A DNA stretch of 50,804 nt, from the NCBI GenBank assembly GCA_031271375.1, contig JAISVU010000175.1, forward strand, positions 1 through 50,804. Reading direction: 5' to 3'. The stretch comes from Clostridiales bacterium (GTDB lineage: Bacteria > Bacillota > Clostridia > Lachnospirales > WRAX01). Each line of letters starts with the position of its first letter. Position 1 is the stretch's first letter. Positions 17,496 to 25,419 of this stretch are shown here, one piece after another. Under the pieces are notes generated by a model. It had not been told where the DNA came from and made no database searches. It saw nothing but the letters and a program-made list of their open reading frames with translations. Made by a program: the position numbers and the translations under genes.

Positions 17496-18250
17496 GTTAT
17501 TTAAGCGAAAATAACATCGAGGATATGCTTGCAAGCCTTAACGCGCCCGACAGTTTCCCCGGCAGGGAAGCCATGTGGAGCAGGATAAAAGCCGGGGCTC
17601 GCGTAAAAGCGCCTGTACCGGGACGCAGGATATTCCGCGCCGGTATTATAGCCGCCGCGCTTGTAATGATAACCTTCGTGACGGCCTTCGCCGACGAGAT
17701 AGCGGAAATCATCAACAGCATCGTCAACGGCAACATATCCGCGACGGCCTATACCGCGCTACAAGACCAAAACAGCGGCAGGGAAATTGGCGGCAGGGTT
17801 ATTATATCTGCGGACGGAGAATGGACGCCTGCCGCCGGCTCGGAGTATGCGGAGCTTGGAACGCTTGAAGACGCCATTAACGCGACTCCCTTCCCACTCA
17901 AAGCCCCGGCTTGCCTTCCGGAAGGCTATTCCCTCTGCTCGGTTAAAGTCGTGCGCGCGCCGGACGGCGCATACGGCAAAGACGCTATGCTTGAATACAG
18001 GGTTTCCGCAGCGGAGCCTTACCTCGGCCAAATAATGATTAACCAGTATTGGGCCGGCGGCGATGCCAGCGTAAGCATCGACGTTGTGGACGGGCAAGGG
18101 ACGCTTGAAGCCGTTACGGTAAACGGCTGCGAAGGGATTTATACGCCTGTAATGGGCCTTCACTGGATTCAGGACGGGGTTTATTGCAGGATATCCTCCG
18201 GTTTCCTTACCCTTGACGAGCTGCTTCTTGTGGCGGAGTCGATGGAGTAA
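17492..18250 (+). CDS. Membrane anti-sigma factor with DUF4367-like C-terminal domain
   Basis: This 252-residue protein has a cytoplasmic N-terminal segment of about 45 residues, one membrane helix (IIAAALVMITFVTAFAD, about 52-68) and an extracellular domain. The last 120 residues (PAYLPEGY-like segment ACLPEGYSLCSVKVV, then LMEYRVS-like strands and VNGCEGIYTP) match the style of DUF4367 domains found in Clostridial anti-sigma proteins. It overlaps the ECF sigma gene by four bases. The inferred role is to hold the sigma factor at the membrane and release it on an envelope signal. The N-terminal part lacks a zinc-type HxxxCxxC motif, so binding must use another fold. Confidence 0.8.
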   Translation: MSYLSENNIEDMLASLNAPDSFPGREAMWSRIKAGARVKAPVPGRRIFRAGIIAAALVMITFVTAFADEIAEIINSIVNGNISATAYTALQDQNSGREIGGRVIISADGEWTPAAGSEYAELGTLEDAINATPFPLKAPACLPEGYSLCSVKVVRAPDGAYGKDAMLEYRVSAAEPYLGQIMINQYWAGGDASVSIDVVDGQGTLEAVTVNGCEGIYTPVMGLHWIQDGVYCRISSGFLTLDELLLVAESME

Positions 18251-18269
18251 GCACAGGGGAATTTATGAG

Positions 18270-18299
18270 AGTTCGATGAACAAAACCGTTCATCGAACT
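18270..18299. terminator. Perfect 12-bp inverted repeat after the anti-sigma gene
   Basis: AGTTCGATGAAC (18270-18281) pairs exactly with GTTCATCGAACT (18288-18299) around a six-base loop. A run of T and A follows on the plus strand. It lies 20 bases beyond the anti-sigma stop and between convergent genes, so it probably ends transcription. Confidence 0.65.
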
Positions 18300-18317
18300 T
18301 TAATTATATATTCGCAC

Positions 18318-18344
18318 ATTTTTTCGCAAGTACCGCGAAAAAAT
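18318..18344. terminator. A/T-flanked hairpin, likely bidirectional terminator
   Basis: ATTTTTTCGC (18318-18327) and GCGAAAAAAT (18335-18344) form a perfect 10-bp inverted repeat with a seven-base loop. The A and T runs at its two ends suit termination from either side between the convergent anti-sigma and permease genes. Confidence 0.55.
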
Positions 18345-18350
18345 ATGCTC

Positions 18351-18420
18351 ATAACGTGAAAACTGCTGCGCAATTTCAGCCGCTAAAGCGGCTGGTTCGA
18401 CTTCGTCGAACTCACGTTAT
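18351..18420. repeat. Nested three-stem palindromic element
   Basis: An outer 9-bp stem (ATAACGTGA 18351-18359 with TCACGTTAT 18412-18420) encloses two hairpins, each with a 7-bp stem. One is CAGCCGC/GCGGCTG (18377-18394, loop TAAA, read TTTA on the minus strand). The other is GTTCGAC/GTCGAAC (18395-18411, loop TTC, read GAA on the minus strand). The same stem length and loops recur at 43806-43952. The element overlaps the stop codon of the sugar permease gene. Confidence 0.6.
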
Positions 18421-19268
18421 TTAATAGCCCCCTCCGTCATCCCCTTGATAATATACTTTTGGCAGAACAGATACACAATGACGATAGGCAACATCGCCAT
18501 CAGCGCCGCCAATAAGATCAAATCCCATTTCTTCACGAACGACCCCGCGAAGTTCTGCACCGCCAGCGGCAGCGTCTGCACCTGCTTGCCGATGTTTAAT
18601 ATCATCAGCGGCAGCAAGTAGTCGTTCCATATCCATATCCCGTTCAATATCAGCACGGTAACGGTTATCGGTTTAAGCAGCGGCAGTATTATCAAGAAGA
18701 ACGTCCTGGGGCGGGAGCAGCCGTCGATATGGGCCGCTTCCTCCAGCTCCATCGGGATGGACTTTACAAAGCCGTGATACATAAATATCGACAGCGGCGC
18801 GCCGAAGCCGATATAGGCGAAGATAAGGCCCTGCGGCGTGTTGAGGAGCGGTATGCCCGTAACCTGGGCGACATCCCGGAACCAGGCCACCAGCGGCAGC
18901 ATGACGATCTGGAACGGTATCACCATCGCCGCGACAAACATCATAAAGATATAGCTCGATATCTTTGTCTTTGTACGCGCGAGAACCCAGGCTGCCATAG
19001 ACGAGGTAAGGAGAATAAACGCCACCGACAGCACCGTTATCAGCACCGAATACATAAATGATTCCATGTAACGGATGTTTGGGCTGGTCCAGATGGTTTT
19101 CAGGTTTTCAAAAAAATGTGAAAAACTCCCTGAAAACGCGATGGGGTTCGCGGTTATCTCATATGACGTTTTGCCCACGTTCAAGAGTATTATGATAAAT
19201 GGGAACATGAACAGCAAAAATAACAATGTCGCCGAGGACTGGCGCAGGACAGCCTTGAACGCCTTCAC
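18417..19268 (-). CDS. Carbohydrate ABC transporter permease, MalG/LacG type
   Basis: This 283-residue protein has six predicted membrane helices and the ATPase-contact (EAA) loop of binding-protein-dependent permeases, EEAAHIDGCSRPRTFFLIILP. That loop is quoted only up to its core and lies about residue 178. It belongs to the CUT1 sugar importer family and pairs with the MalF-like protein encoded just upstream. It starts with GTG at 19268, overlaps the malF-like stop by four bases and has GGAGGT upstream, so the two are translationally coupled. No ATPase gene is present; CUT1 importers of Firmicutes often share a distant MsiK/MsmX-type ATPase. The likely substrate is an alpha-glucoside, judged from the nearby GH65 gene. 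Confidence 0.9.
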   Translation of the reverse strand: MKAFKAVLRQSSATLLFLLFMFPFIIILLNVGKTSYEITANPIAFSGSFSHFFENLKTIWTSPNIRYMESFMYSVLITVLSVAFILLTSSMAAWVLARTKTKISSYIFMMFVAAMVIPFQIVMLPLVAWFRDVAQVTGIPLLNTPQGLIFAYIGFGAPLSIFMYHGFVKSIPMELEEAAHIDGCSRPRTFFLIILPLLKPITVTVLILNGIWIWNDYLLPLMILNIGKQVQTLPLAVQNFAGSFVKKWDLILLAALMAMLPIVIVYLFCQKYIIKGMTEGAIK

Positions 19269-20164
19269 AGCTCCACCTCCCGCTTTTTGTTGAAATACAC
19301 CTGAATCAGCGAAACCCCGGTCAGCACGATAAAGAAGATAACAGACCGCGCCTGCGCCGAATATAACCTGTTGTATGTAAACGCTTCCTTATAGATATTC
19401 AATGCCAGCAAATCCGTTGAGTTGACGGTCATGTCCATGAACGTCTTGGGCGGGCCGCCGTTCGTGAGCGAGACGTTGACGTCGAACTGCTTAAACGAGT
19501 TGACCAGCGTAAGGAACGACGCTATCGTAAAGGCCGGGGCGATCATCGGGAACAGGATATGCCGCAGCCGCTGGAAATACGTCGCCCCGTCGATCTGCGC
19601 GGCCTCAAGGAGCGAATCCGACACGTTTTGAATCCCGGCGATGTAGATCATCATTATGTACCCCGCGTACTGCCAGGTGCTGACGACGACGATGCTGCCC
19701 AGCGCCTGGTTGGGCTTCGCCAGCGGCATCAGGTTCCTGAGCCACTCAATCCCCATTACCGACCCCGTGGAAGGCAGCACGGTGTTGAGGATGAATTGCC
19801 ACAGAAACCCTAAAACAAGGCCCCCGATAAGGTTTGGGATAAAGAACCCGGAACGGTAGAAGTTCGCGCCTTTGAGCTTCCCGGTAACTAAAAGCGCCAG
19901 CGCGAAGGCCACCACGTTCACGGCGACGATATTCAACAGCGCGTACATCGTGGTTATGTAGAACGAGTGCAGGAACCGGGGGTTCGAGAACACCTCGCGG
20001 TAGTTGGAAATCCCCACCCAGTTGATATTCATGCTGACGGCGTTCCAGTCCGTGAACGAATAATACACGCCCAGGATAAACGGGATGATCATCACCATCA
20101 CGAACGCGAACAGGCAGGGGGCCACGAACAGCCAGAAAACGGGTTTATTCTTGTAGGTTGACAT
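19265..20164 (-). CDS. Carbohydrate ABC transporter permease, MalF/LacF type
   Basis: This 299-residue protein has six predicted membrane helices and the EAA-loop sequence LLEAAQIDGATYFQRLRHI (about residue 190) typical of the first permease of CUT1 sugar importers. The N-terminal pattern FVMVMIIPFILGVYYSFTDW is standard for the family. It should form the transmembrane channel with the downstream MalG-like subunit and receive sugar from the lipoprotein encoded at 21747-23027. It lies 28 bases after a histidine phosphatase gene rather than directly after the binding protein, so the usual order has been broken by two inserted genes. Confidence 0.9.
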   Translation of the reverse strand: MSTYKNKPVFWLFVAPCLFAFVMVMIIPFILGVYYSFTDWNAVSMNINWVGISNYREVFSNPRFLHSFYITTMYALLNIVAVNVVAFALALLVTGKLKGANFYRSGFFIPNLIGGLVLGFLWQFILNTVLPSTGSVMGIEWLRNLMPLAKPNQALGSIVVVSTWQYAGYIMMIYIAGIQNVSDSLLEAAQIDGATYFQRLRHILFPMIAPAFTIASFLTLVNSFKQFDVNVSLTNGGPPKTFMDMTVNSTDLLALNIYKEAFTYNRLYSAQARSVIFFIVLTGVSLIQVYFNKKREVEL

Positions 20165-20192
20165 ATTACCGACCCCTCTTGTTATACATTAA

Positions 20193-20744
20193 TCATAGCT
20201 CATACTCCGCAACCTCGCAGTTATCCAATGTAAATCCGTGCATATCCTCATACGCAAGATTGTTAATTATCCTATTTATAACCCGGGCCGTGAAGCCATG
20301 ACACACCAGCAGCGCCTTTTTACCAGTATATTCTTCTTTTAGCCGTCTTAGAGCCACCGAAACCCTGGTATTTACCTGCCTAATCGTCTCCCCGCCGTCG
20401 GGAGCGTCGTCAACCGCGCGGGTGCTGCGTCTTTCCCATACCTGGGGATACCGCTCCATTGCCTCTTTACGCGTCAGGCCTTCAAAAACGCCTATATTCC
20501 GCTCATTGAAGCCTTCCATCGCTATGACGCCCAAATTATGATATTCATTGATTATATCGGCGGTCTGCCTCGCGCGTGCCAGCGCCGACGATATAATAAC
20601 GTCAAAGGCCGTATCCTTCAGCTTAACGGCAAGCTCCCGCGCCTGCCTGACGCCTGTTTCACTGAGCGGAACGTCCGTGCTGCCGGCATACCTGCCTTCG
20701 GCATTATATGTGGATTCGCCGTGCCGCGTGAGGAATAGGCGCAT
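20193..20744 (-). CDS. Histidine phosphatase superfamily protein (phosphoglycerate mutase-like)
   Basis: This 183-residue protein begins with the catalytic motif FLTRHGESTYNAEGRYAG (the RHG histidine is phosphorylated). It also has the second-half motif ALLVCHGFTARVI with the second histidine and an acidic acceptor in GFNERNIGVFEGLT. Members include cofactor-dependent phosphoglycerate mutases, CobC and broad sugar-phosphate phosphatases; at this length a small-molecule phosphatase is more likely than a mutase. The ATG at 20744 has AGGAGG at good spacing. It lies in the sugar importer region between the ADP-ribosyltransferase and malF-like genes, so a sugar phosphate is a possible substrate, by inference only. 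Confidence 0.85.
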   Translation of the reverse strand: MRLFLTRHGESTYNAEGRYAGSTDVPLSETGVRQARELAVKLKDTAFDVIISSALARARQTADIINEYHNLGVIAMEGFNERNIGVFEGLTRKEAMERYPQVWERRSTRAVDDAPDGGETIRQVNTRVSVALRRLKEEYTGKKALLVCHGFTARVINRIINNLAYEDMHGFTLDNCEVAEYEL

Positions 20745-20804
20745 GTATGGCCTCCTGGGGATGAATTAACTAATACTGAAGAAAATGCTTATACTGCGTA
20801 ACCG

Positions 20805-21512
20805 CTACACTACAATATTGACAAGTAGTTTTTCAATATATTCAAATTCAACTATTCCCCTGCACTTATCATTGCCTCTGTCCTGCCGTACATTTATTAT
20901 TCTGCATTTCATAGGCGGCAGAAGAATCTCGTTTTTCATGCAAACGGGGCCAAGATCCAAAATAAGGCAGTTTTTAGGAATGTTGATCTCATATCTATAG
21001 AAATCACAACCCATTTCTTCTTCCGGCCCTGCGGCTTCTTCATAACCCAGATTAATAGACGTTGATGAAATATGCTTGAATGCTACTATATCATTAACGT
21101 TGTGGTTCAGGGCTTTTGTATATGGCCGCCGGGTACCGTTGTCAAGAAATATAATTCTGTAGAGCGTAATATCATTTTTCGTCGGTTTCATTGCGTTAAG
21201 AATATTCTCAATATCATTTTTAGCGATTTGAATAATCTCCGCTTTTGCTTTATTGTCAAGGTCATCCCATATCCGGCTTTTAAGCCATGCAATAGTTTTA
21301 TCGTTAAGCGGCGGCCGTTCTCCGTTATAATGCTCTCTAAGCACGTCTTTATTATCTTTAATCGCAATATTGGCGACTTCCCACATAGTATCCATATTAT
21401 CGTTTAGCAGGTTATTAATGATTAAAAAATCGTTTCTTGTATAGAAATAGAGAGTTTCTTCAAGTTTTGCATTAATTCTTGCGTCCGTCCAGTCAATACC
21501 TGTTTTATTCAT
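20805..21512 (-). CDS. Putative ADP-ribosyltransferase (PF03496-like)
   Basis: This 235-residue protein has an N-terminal helical half and a C-terminal half with the R-S-E layout of ADP-ribosyltransferases: ITLYRIIFLD (Arg), VAFKHISSTSINLG (Ser-Thr-Ser) and NEILLPPMKCRIINV (catalytic Glu). These enzymes move ADP-ribose from NAD to a protein or nucleic acid. Where most members have Glu or Gln two residues before the catalytic Glu, this one has Lys (K-N-E). No signal peptide is visible, so it should act inside the cell or be delivered by another route. The gene is AT-rich (19 of 60 G+C in 21181-21240) in a GC-rich setting, and it interrupts a sugar importer operon between the binding protein and its permeases. 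No antitoxin was recognised. It has its own GGAGG site. Confidence 0.65.
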   Translation of the reverse strand: MNKTGIDWTDARINAKLEETLYFYTRNDFLIINNLLNDNMDTMWEVANIAIKDNKDVLREHYNGERPPLNDKTIAWLKSRIWDDLDNKAKAEIIQIAKNDIENILNAMKPTKNDITLYRIIFLDNGTRRPYTKALNHNVNDIVAFKHISSTSINLGYEEAAGPEEEMGCDFYRYEINIPKNCLILDLGPVCMKNEILLPPMKCRIINVRQDRGNDKCRGIVEFEYIEKLLVNIVV

Positions 21513-21565
21513 TTTTACCTCCGAAAATTATTAATTATGTACGCTTATAGCCTGTTGCTGCGATA

Positions 21566-21625
21566 TGTCATCCTGAGCGTTCATAACGATATTGACTTGA
21601 TGAGTGGTTCGATAGCGAAGGATCT
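21566..21625. repeat. Remnant of a TGTCATCCTGAGCG...CGAAGGATCT dispersed repeat
   Basis: TGTCATCCTGAGCG (21566-21579) and GCGAAGGATCT (21615-21625) are the two ends of a short intergenic repeat style common in many bacterial genomes. The middle has diverged. It lies in the non-coding gap (21513-21746) between the ADP-ribosyltransferase and binding-protein genes. Confidence 0.45.
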
Positions 21626-21660
21626 TTCTTTTCGGGCTTCCGTATAAGCAAGTAAGAACC

Positions 21661-21685
21661 GGGCGGCTGGCAGCCGCCCCTACGA
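21661..21685. repeat. Palindrome followed by CCTACGA
   Basis: GGGCGGCT (21661-21668) pairs with AGCCGCCC (21672-21679) around GGC, followed by CTACGA. Elements of the same form occur at 27945, 28085 and 37958 on the same strand. Confidence 0.6.
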
Positions 21686-21700
21686 GCACATTTTAAAACC

Positions 21701-21724
21701 AGGGAGGGATAGCAGCCCCTCCCT
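21701..21724 (-). terminator. GC-rich hairpin after the sugar-binding protein gene
   Basis: AGGGAGGG (21701-21708) and CCCTCCCT (21717-21724) form an 8-bp perfect stem with an eight-base loop. On the minus strand GGTTTTAAAA follows. It lies 22 bases beyond the binding-protein stop and probably ends or attenuates that transcript before the inserted genes. Confidence 0.6.
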
Positions 21725-21746
21725 AAGCTTCAAATCATAACAACAC

Positions 21747-23027
21747 TTATTGCTTCAGCGTCGCAACCTCCGCCGCTATCCTGGCGCAGAACTCCGCTTC
21801 GTCGATATCGCCGTTGGCCAGCTGGGTGAAGATCGGGCCGAGGGTATCCATGCCGAAGCCGTCCGGCATACGGTACTGCTGCCAGTTATATATTTTTCCC
21901 GCGGCGACCCACTCCAGCATGGACTGGGACAGCTGCCCGCTGGGCAGAAGCTCCACCGAATCAAAGGCAGGCACCATACCGGCCTGGTTTACCATGTAAT
22001 CATGGCCGTTCGGGTTGCTTGCGAGGTAGGCGAGGAAATCCTTCGCAGCGTCGGCGTTGGGGGCCAGGTTGTTTACAACGTACCACGACGGGGCGGCGAC
22101 GAATATGCCGTCGGTGTCCTCATCCAAATACGGATGAGGCGCGAAGGCCACGTCGAAGTCCATCCCCGCGCCGTAGAGGTTCGGCTCGGCCCAGTTGCCC
22201 TGGTGGATGAAGGCCGTCTTCTGCTGAACAAAGGCGTTGATCTGGTCGTCATATGTACCGGCGAGCAGCACGCGCTGGTCGGAATACTTGAAGAGCATGT
22301 TGACGTAGCGGGCGTAAGCCGCGAGGCGGTCCTCGTCCACTTCGCCGTTCATCATCAGGTCGGCCACCGAATAATCGTCATACGCGAGGCCGTTGGTGAG
22401 GTAGGTGTTCCAGTTGTGCAGGCCCGTAACCCAGGTCATGCCGCCGCTGGCGGGGAACGAGATAACGGCGTCCAGGCCCAGCTCGTCCTTCATTGAATCA
22501 ATCTTCGCGAAGGCGGCCTCGACGGCGGCGTAGTTGACAAGCGTCGCGGGGTCGATTTCGGCCTGTTCAAGGACGGCCATGTTGTAAGCAAGGCCGTAGC
22601 CCTCGATGGAGACGGGGAAGCCCATAACCTTGCCCTCGTGTATGTACTCAAGGGTGGTGTCTTCTACCCAGGGCTGGTCGCTCAGGTCTGTAAGGCGGTC
22701 GTTATAGTCCGCGAAGCCGGACGGGCCTTCAAGCACGAATATCTCGGGCTCGGTGCCGCCCTGCATGTCGGCCTTGAGGGACACTGAATAGCTCACATCG
22801 CCGCCGGCGGTGCGGACATTCACGCGCACGCCTGTCTCGGCTTCGTAGGTGGCGGCGAAGGCCTTCAGCGCCTCGTCGATCTCAACCTTGTTGTTGTAGA
22901 TCGTGATCTCCGTTACATCGGAAGCGGCGGAACCGCCCTCGGCGCCGTCGTCGCTCACGCAGCCGAACATAATCCCGGCGGACAGGACGCAGGCCAGGGC
23001 CAGCGCAAGGATTTTAATCAGTTTCAT
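21747..23027 (-). CDS. Extracellular sugar-binding lipoprotein (family 1)
   Basis: This 426-residue protein starts with a lipoprotein signal peptide, MKLIKILALALACVLSAG then MFGC, with Cys23 as the likely lipid-modified residue. A Gly/Ser/Asp-rich spacer follows, then a two-lobe substrate-binding domain of the MalE/UgpB type (WAEPNLYGAGMDFDVAFAPH, split here by its position near 270, and later VNNLAPNADAAKDFLAYL). It captures a sugar outside the cell for the MalF/MalG-like permeases at 18417-20164. It is preceded by a near-consensus promoter and is divergent from the GH65 phosphorylase gene. A strong hairpin follows it. The sugar is not certain; an alpha-glucobioside is the best guess from context. 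Confidence 0.9.
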   Translation of the reverse strand: MKLIKILALALACVLSAGIMFGCVSDDGAEGGSAASDVTEITIYNNKVEIDEALKAFAATYEAETGVRVNVRTAGGDVSYSVSLKADMQGGTEPEIFVLEGPSGFADYNDRLTDLSDQPWVEDTTLEYIHEGKVMGFPVSIEGYGLAYNMAVLEQAEIDPATLVNYAAVEAAFAKIDSMKDELGLDAVISFPASGGMTWVTGLHNWNTYLTNGLAYDDYSVADLMMNGEVDEDRLAAYARYVNMLFKYSDQRVLLAGTYDDQINAFVQQKTAFIHQGNWAEPNLYGAGMDFDVAFAPHPYLDEDTDGIFVAAPSWYVVNNLAPNADAAKDFLAYLASNPNGHDYMVNQAGMVPAFDSVELLPSGQLSQSMLEWVAAGKIYNWQQYRMPDGFGMDTLGPIFTQLANGDIDEAEFCARIAAEVATLKQ

Positions 23028-23060
23028 AAAAAGACTCCTTTAATTTGTGTTTCTTTAACT

Positions 23061-23089
23061 ATTATAATACAGCTTTATCCATCAGTCAA
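23061..23089 (-). promoter_or_regulatory. Promoter of the sugar-binding protein gene
   Basis: On the minus strand TTGACT (23089-23084), a 17-bp spacer and TATAAT (23066-23061) form a strong sigma-A promoter 33 bases upstream of the start codon. The ribosome binding site AAAGGAG follows at about 23041-23034. Confidence 0.75.
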
Positions 23090-23122
23090 TAATAATCAAT
23101 TCCATCCTGCTGAAAAAAACTG

Positions 23123-23150
23123 TTGTAATCCGCGGGAGATTGTGTATACT
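23123..23150 (+). promoter_or_regulatory. Promoter of the GH65 gene
   Basis: TTGTAA (23123-23128), a 16-bp spacer and TATACT (23145-23150) lie 15 bases upstream of the GH65 start. It is back to back with the binding-protein promoter, so one regulator in the 33-bp gap could control both. Confidence 0.55.
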
Positions 23151-23165
23151 GCATAAGAGAGAGGA

Positions 23166-25325
23166 ATGATGAAGATGAAATATACCGTCGAGGGCTTCGA
23201 CCGCGACAAGCTCCTGCTCCATGAGACGTTGTTCCATAACGCCAACGGGTATCTGGGCGTCCGCTCCTGCTTCGAGGAGGGTTATCCCGAGGGCACGGAC
23301 AGTATCCGGGGCATGTACATAAACGGCGTCTATAATACTGTGGATATGCCGCAGCCCGAGGCGTTCTTCGGCTTCGCCACGGAGAAGGAAGTTCTGGTAA
23401 ACATAGCCGACCCCCAATCCATAGACTTGATGCTGGGCAAGGAAAACCTTTGTGTTTTTTGTGATCTTTGCGGTGAAATCATTTCATTTAAACGCGAATT
23501 GGACATGGACGCGGGGACGGCGGCGCGCCGGGTACACTGGCGCTCGAAGAAGGGGAAGGAGATAATCCTTACCGTAACGCGGATGGCCTCGTTCGCCAGG
23601 CGCTCCCTGTTCACGATCGAGTACGCAGTAACCTCGGTAAACTTCACCGGGGAGTTGCGCTTAACCTCCGGGCATACGCACCAAGTAACCAACCACGGCA
23701 GCCCCGGCGACCCCAGGGTGGCCGATAAGCCTCTCGGTCACTGGGGCCGCTCGGTTAATTACATAAGCGAACCCGAACGCGGCAGCACGGCCGTTTCCAC
23801 CGCGTCACGCTCGGGCATAACCGTATGCACCGCGGTACGCCATAAGGTGAACGGCTTATATTGGGACGGGCACGATTTTACCGCGCAGATGAAGCCGGGT
23901 ATGACCGTCACGCTGGAAAAGTACGTCGTCGCGTCGGATTCCAGGCGCGGCTCAAGGCCGATGATCCGCGCCGACAACGAGATGAAGAAGGTACTGAGCC
24001 GCCCGCTGCCGGAGCATTATAAAGCCCAGAAGGCCTTCTTAACAAAGTTCTGGAAGACGGCGGCGGTGACAATCGAAGGAGACGCGGAAGCCGAGAGCTT
24101 CAACCTCGCGATGCGCTATAACCTGTACCAGCTGCTGCAGTCCGCGCCTGCCGACAGTTTATGCGGAATGGCGGCAAAGGGCCTCAGTGGCGAGGGCTAC
24201 GAGGGGCATTGCTTCTGGGACGGGGAGATGTTCGCGTTCCCTCCGCTGTTGCTGACGCAGCCGGAGACGGCGCTGACGATGCTGCGTTTCCGTCACGGAA
24301 CCTTGCCAAAGGCCCGCGAAAACGCGCGCCTGCTGGGCCATAAAAACAGCGCCCTCTTCCCCTGGCGCACAATCAGCGGGGCCGAGAGCTCGGGATACTT
24401 CCCCGCAGGGACGGCGCAGTACCATATTAATGGCGATATCGCCTACGCCGTCGTCCAATACTATTTCGCCACAGGAGACATGGACTTCATGCGCAAAGCG
24501 GGGCTTGAGCTGCTTTTGGAGATATGCCGCCTCTGGCTTGACCTCGGGCATTATCATAACGGGCGGTTTGTGATAAACGGCGTCACCGGGCCGGACGAAT
24601 ACACCTGCATGGTCAATAATAACTATTACACCAACGCCCTCGCAAAGCATAACCTGTCATGGACGGTACATATAGCGCGAAAAATGGGTTACACCCATCC
24701 TGAACTAGAAGACTTTAAACGCGCCGCCGAGGCGATGTACCTGCCGTATGACGCGGTTCTGGGCATCAATCCCCAGGACGATTCCTTCCTGCAAAAGCCG
24801 CTGTGGGACATAGACGGCACCCCGGAATCCCGTTTCCCGCTGCTGCTGCATTATCACCCGATGCAGCTGTTCCGGCATCAGGTCTGTAAGCAGGCCGATG
24901 TGGTGATGTCGCATTTTATCCTGGAAGAATACGCGGATAAGGATGCCATTGAGAAATCCTTCTTATATTACGAAAAGATAACCACGCATGACTCGTCCCT
25001 ATCAAAGCCCATATTCTGCGCCGTCGCCGCCAGGCTGGGCCTTATGGACAAGGCCTTATCCTACTTCCGCGATTCCGTAAGCCTGGACCTTAACGACACC
25101 CATAGCAACAGCGCCGACGGTATCCACACCGCAAACTCCGGCGGGGCGTACATTGCGCTTATCTACGGCTTCGCGGGCCTGCGCCTCACCGAAGACGGCG
25201 TCAGCTTCACGCCCCATCTGCCGGAGGGCTGGAACCGCCTGTCGTTCACGGTTATCCATAAAGGTAAAACAATCCCCGTCCGCATAGAGCGGGACGGGGA
25301 GGGATATCAAGTAAGTATGGGATAA
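23166..25325 (+). CDS. GH65 family disaccharide phosphorylase (alpha-glucobiose type)
   Basis: This protein of about 719 residues has the GH65 layout: an N-terminal beta-sandwich (HNANGYLGVRSCFEEG near the start), a helical linker, an (alpha/alpha)6 barrel and a small C-terminal beta domain. The general acid is Glu478 in the family motif TGPDEYTCMVNNNYYTN, and the phosphate-binding KQADVVM follows (about 577). GH65 phosphorylases split maltose, trehalose, kojibiose or nigerose with phosphate to glucose and beta-glucose 1-phosphate in the cytoplasm. Which sugar is used cannot be told by eye. Three ATGs (23166, 23169, 23175) follow a GAGAGAGG; the second or third has the better spacing. The gene is divergent from the sugar-binding protein gene, so uptake and phosphorolysis are probably co-regulated. 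Confidence 0.9.
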   Translation: MMKMKYTVEGFDRDKLLLHETLFHNANGYLGVRSCFEEGYPEGTDSIRGMYINGVYNTVDMPQPEAFFGFATEKEVLVNIADPQSIDLMLGKENLCVFCDLCGEIISFKRELDMDAGTAARRVHWRSKKGKEIILTVTRMASFARRSLFTIEYAVTSVNFTGELRLTSGHTHQVTNHGSPGDPRVADKPLGHWGRSVNYISEPERGSTAVSTASRSGITVCTAVRHKVNGLYWDGHDFTAQMKPGMTVTLEKYVVASDSRRGSRPMIRADNEMKKVLSRPLPEHYKAQKAFLTKFWKTAAVTIEGDAEAESFNLAMRYNLYQLLQSAPADSLCGMAAKGLSGEGYEGHCFWDGEMFAFPPLLLTQPETALTMLRFRHGTLPKARENARLLGHKNSALFPWRTISGAESSGYFPAGTAQYHINGDIAYAVVQYYFATGDMDFMRKAGLELLLEICRLWLDLGHYHNGRFVINGVTGPDEYTCMVNNNYYTNALAKHNLSWTVHIARKMGYTHPELEDFKRAAEAMYLPYDAVLGINPQDDSFLQKPLWDIDGTPESRFPLLLHYHPMQLFRHQVCKQADVVMSHFILEEYADKDAIEKSFLYYEKITTHDSSLSKPIFCAVAARLGLMDKALSYFRDSVSLDLNDTHSNSADGIHTANSGGAYIALIYGFAGLRLTEDGVSFTPHLPEGWNRLSFTVIHKGKTIPVRIERDGEGYQVSMG

Positions 25326-25377
25326 CAGATAGAGTATCTATGAATGAAAAAAGTTCCGCATTTTATTGGTTAATCTA

Positions 25378-25386
25378 TGCTATAAT
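25378..25386 (+). promoter_or_regulatory. Extended -10 promoter element before the AmmeMemoRadiSam genes
   Basis: TGC immediately followed by TATAAT (25378-25386) forms an extended -10 box about 34 bases upstream of the start codon. The -35 region is weak. Confidence 0.45.
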
Positions 25387-25419
25387 TATTCTATGGATAA
25401 TGATGGGAGTGATTGATCC

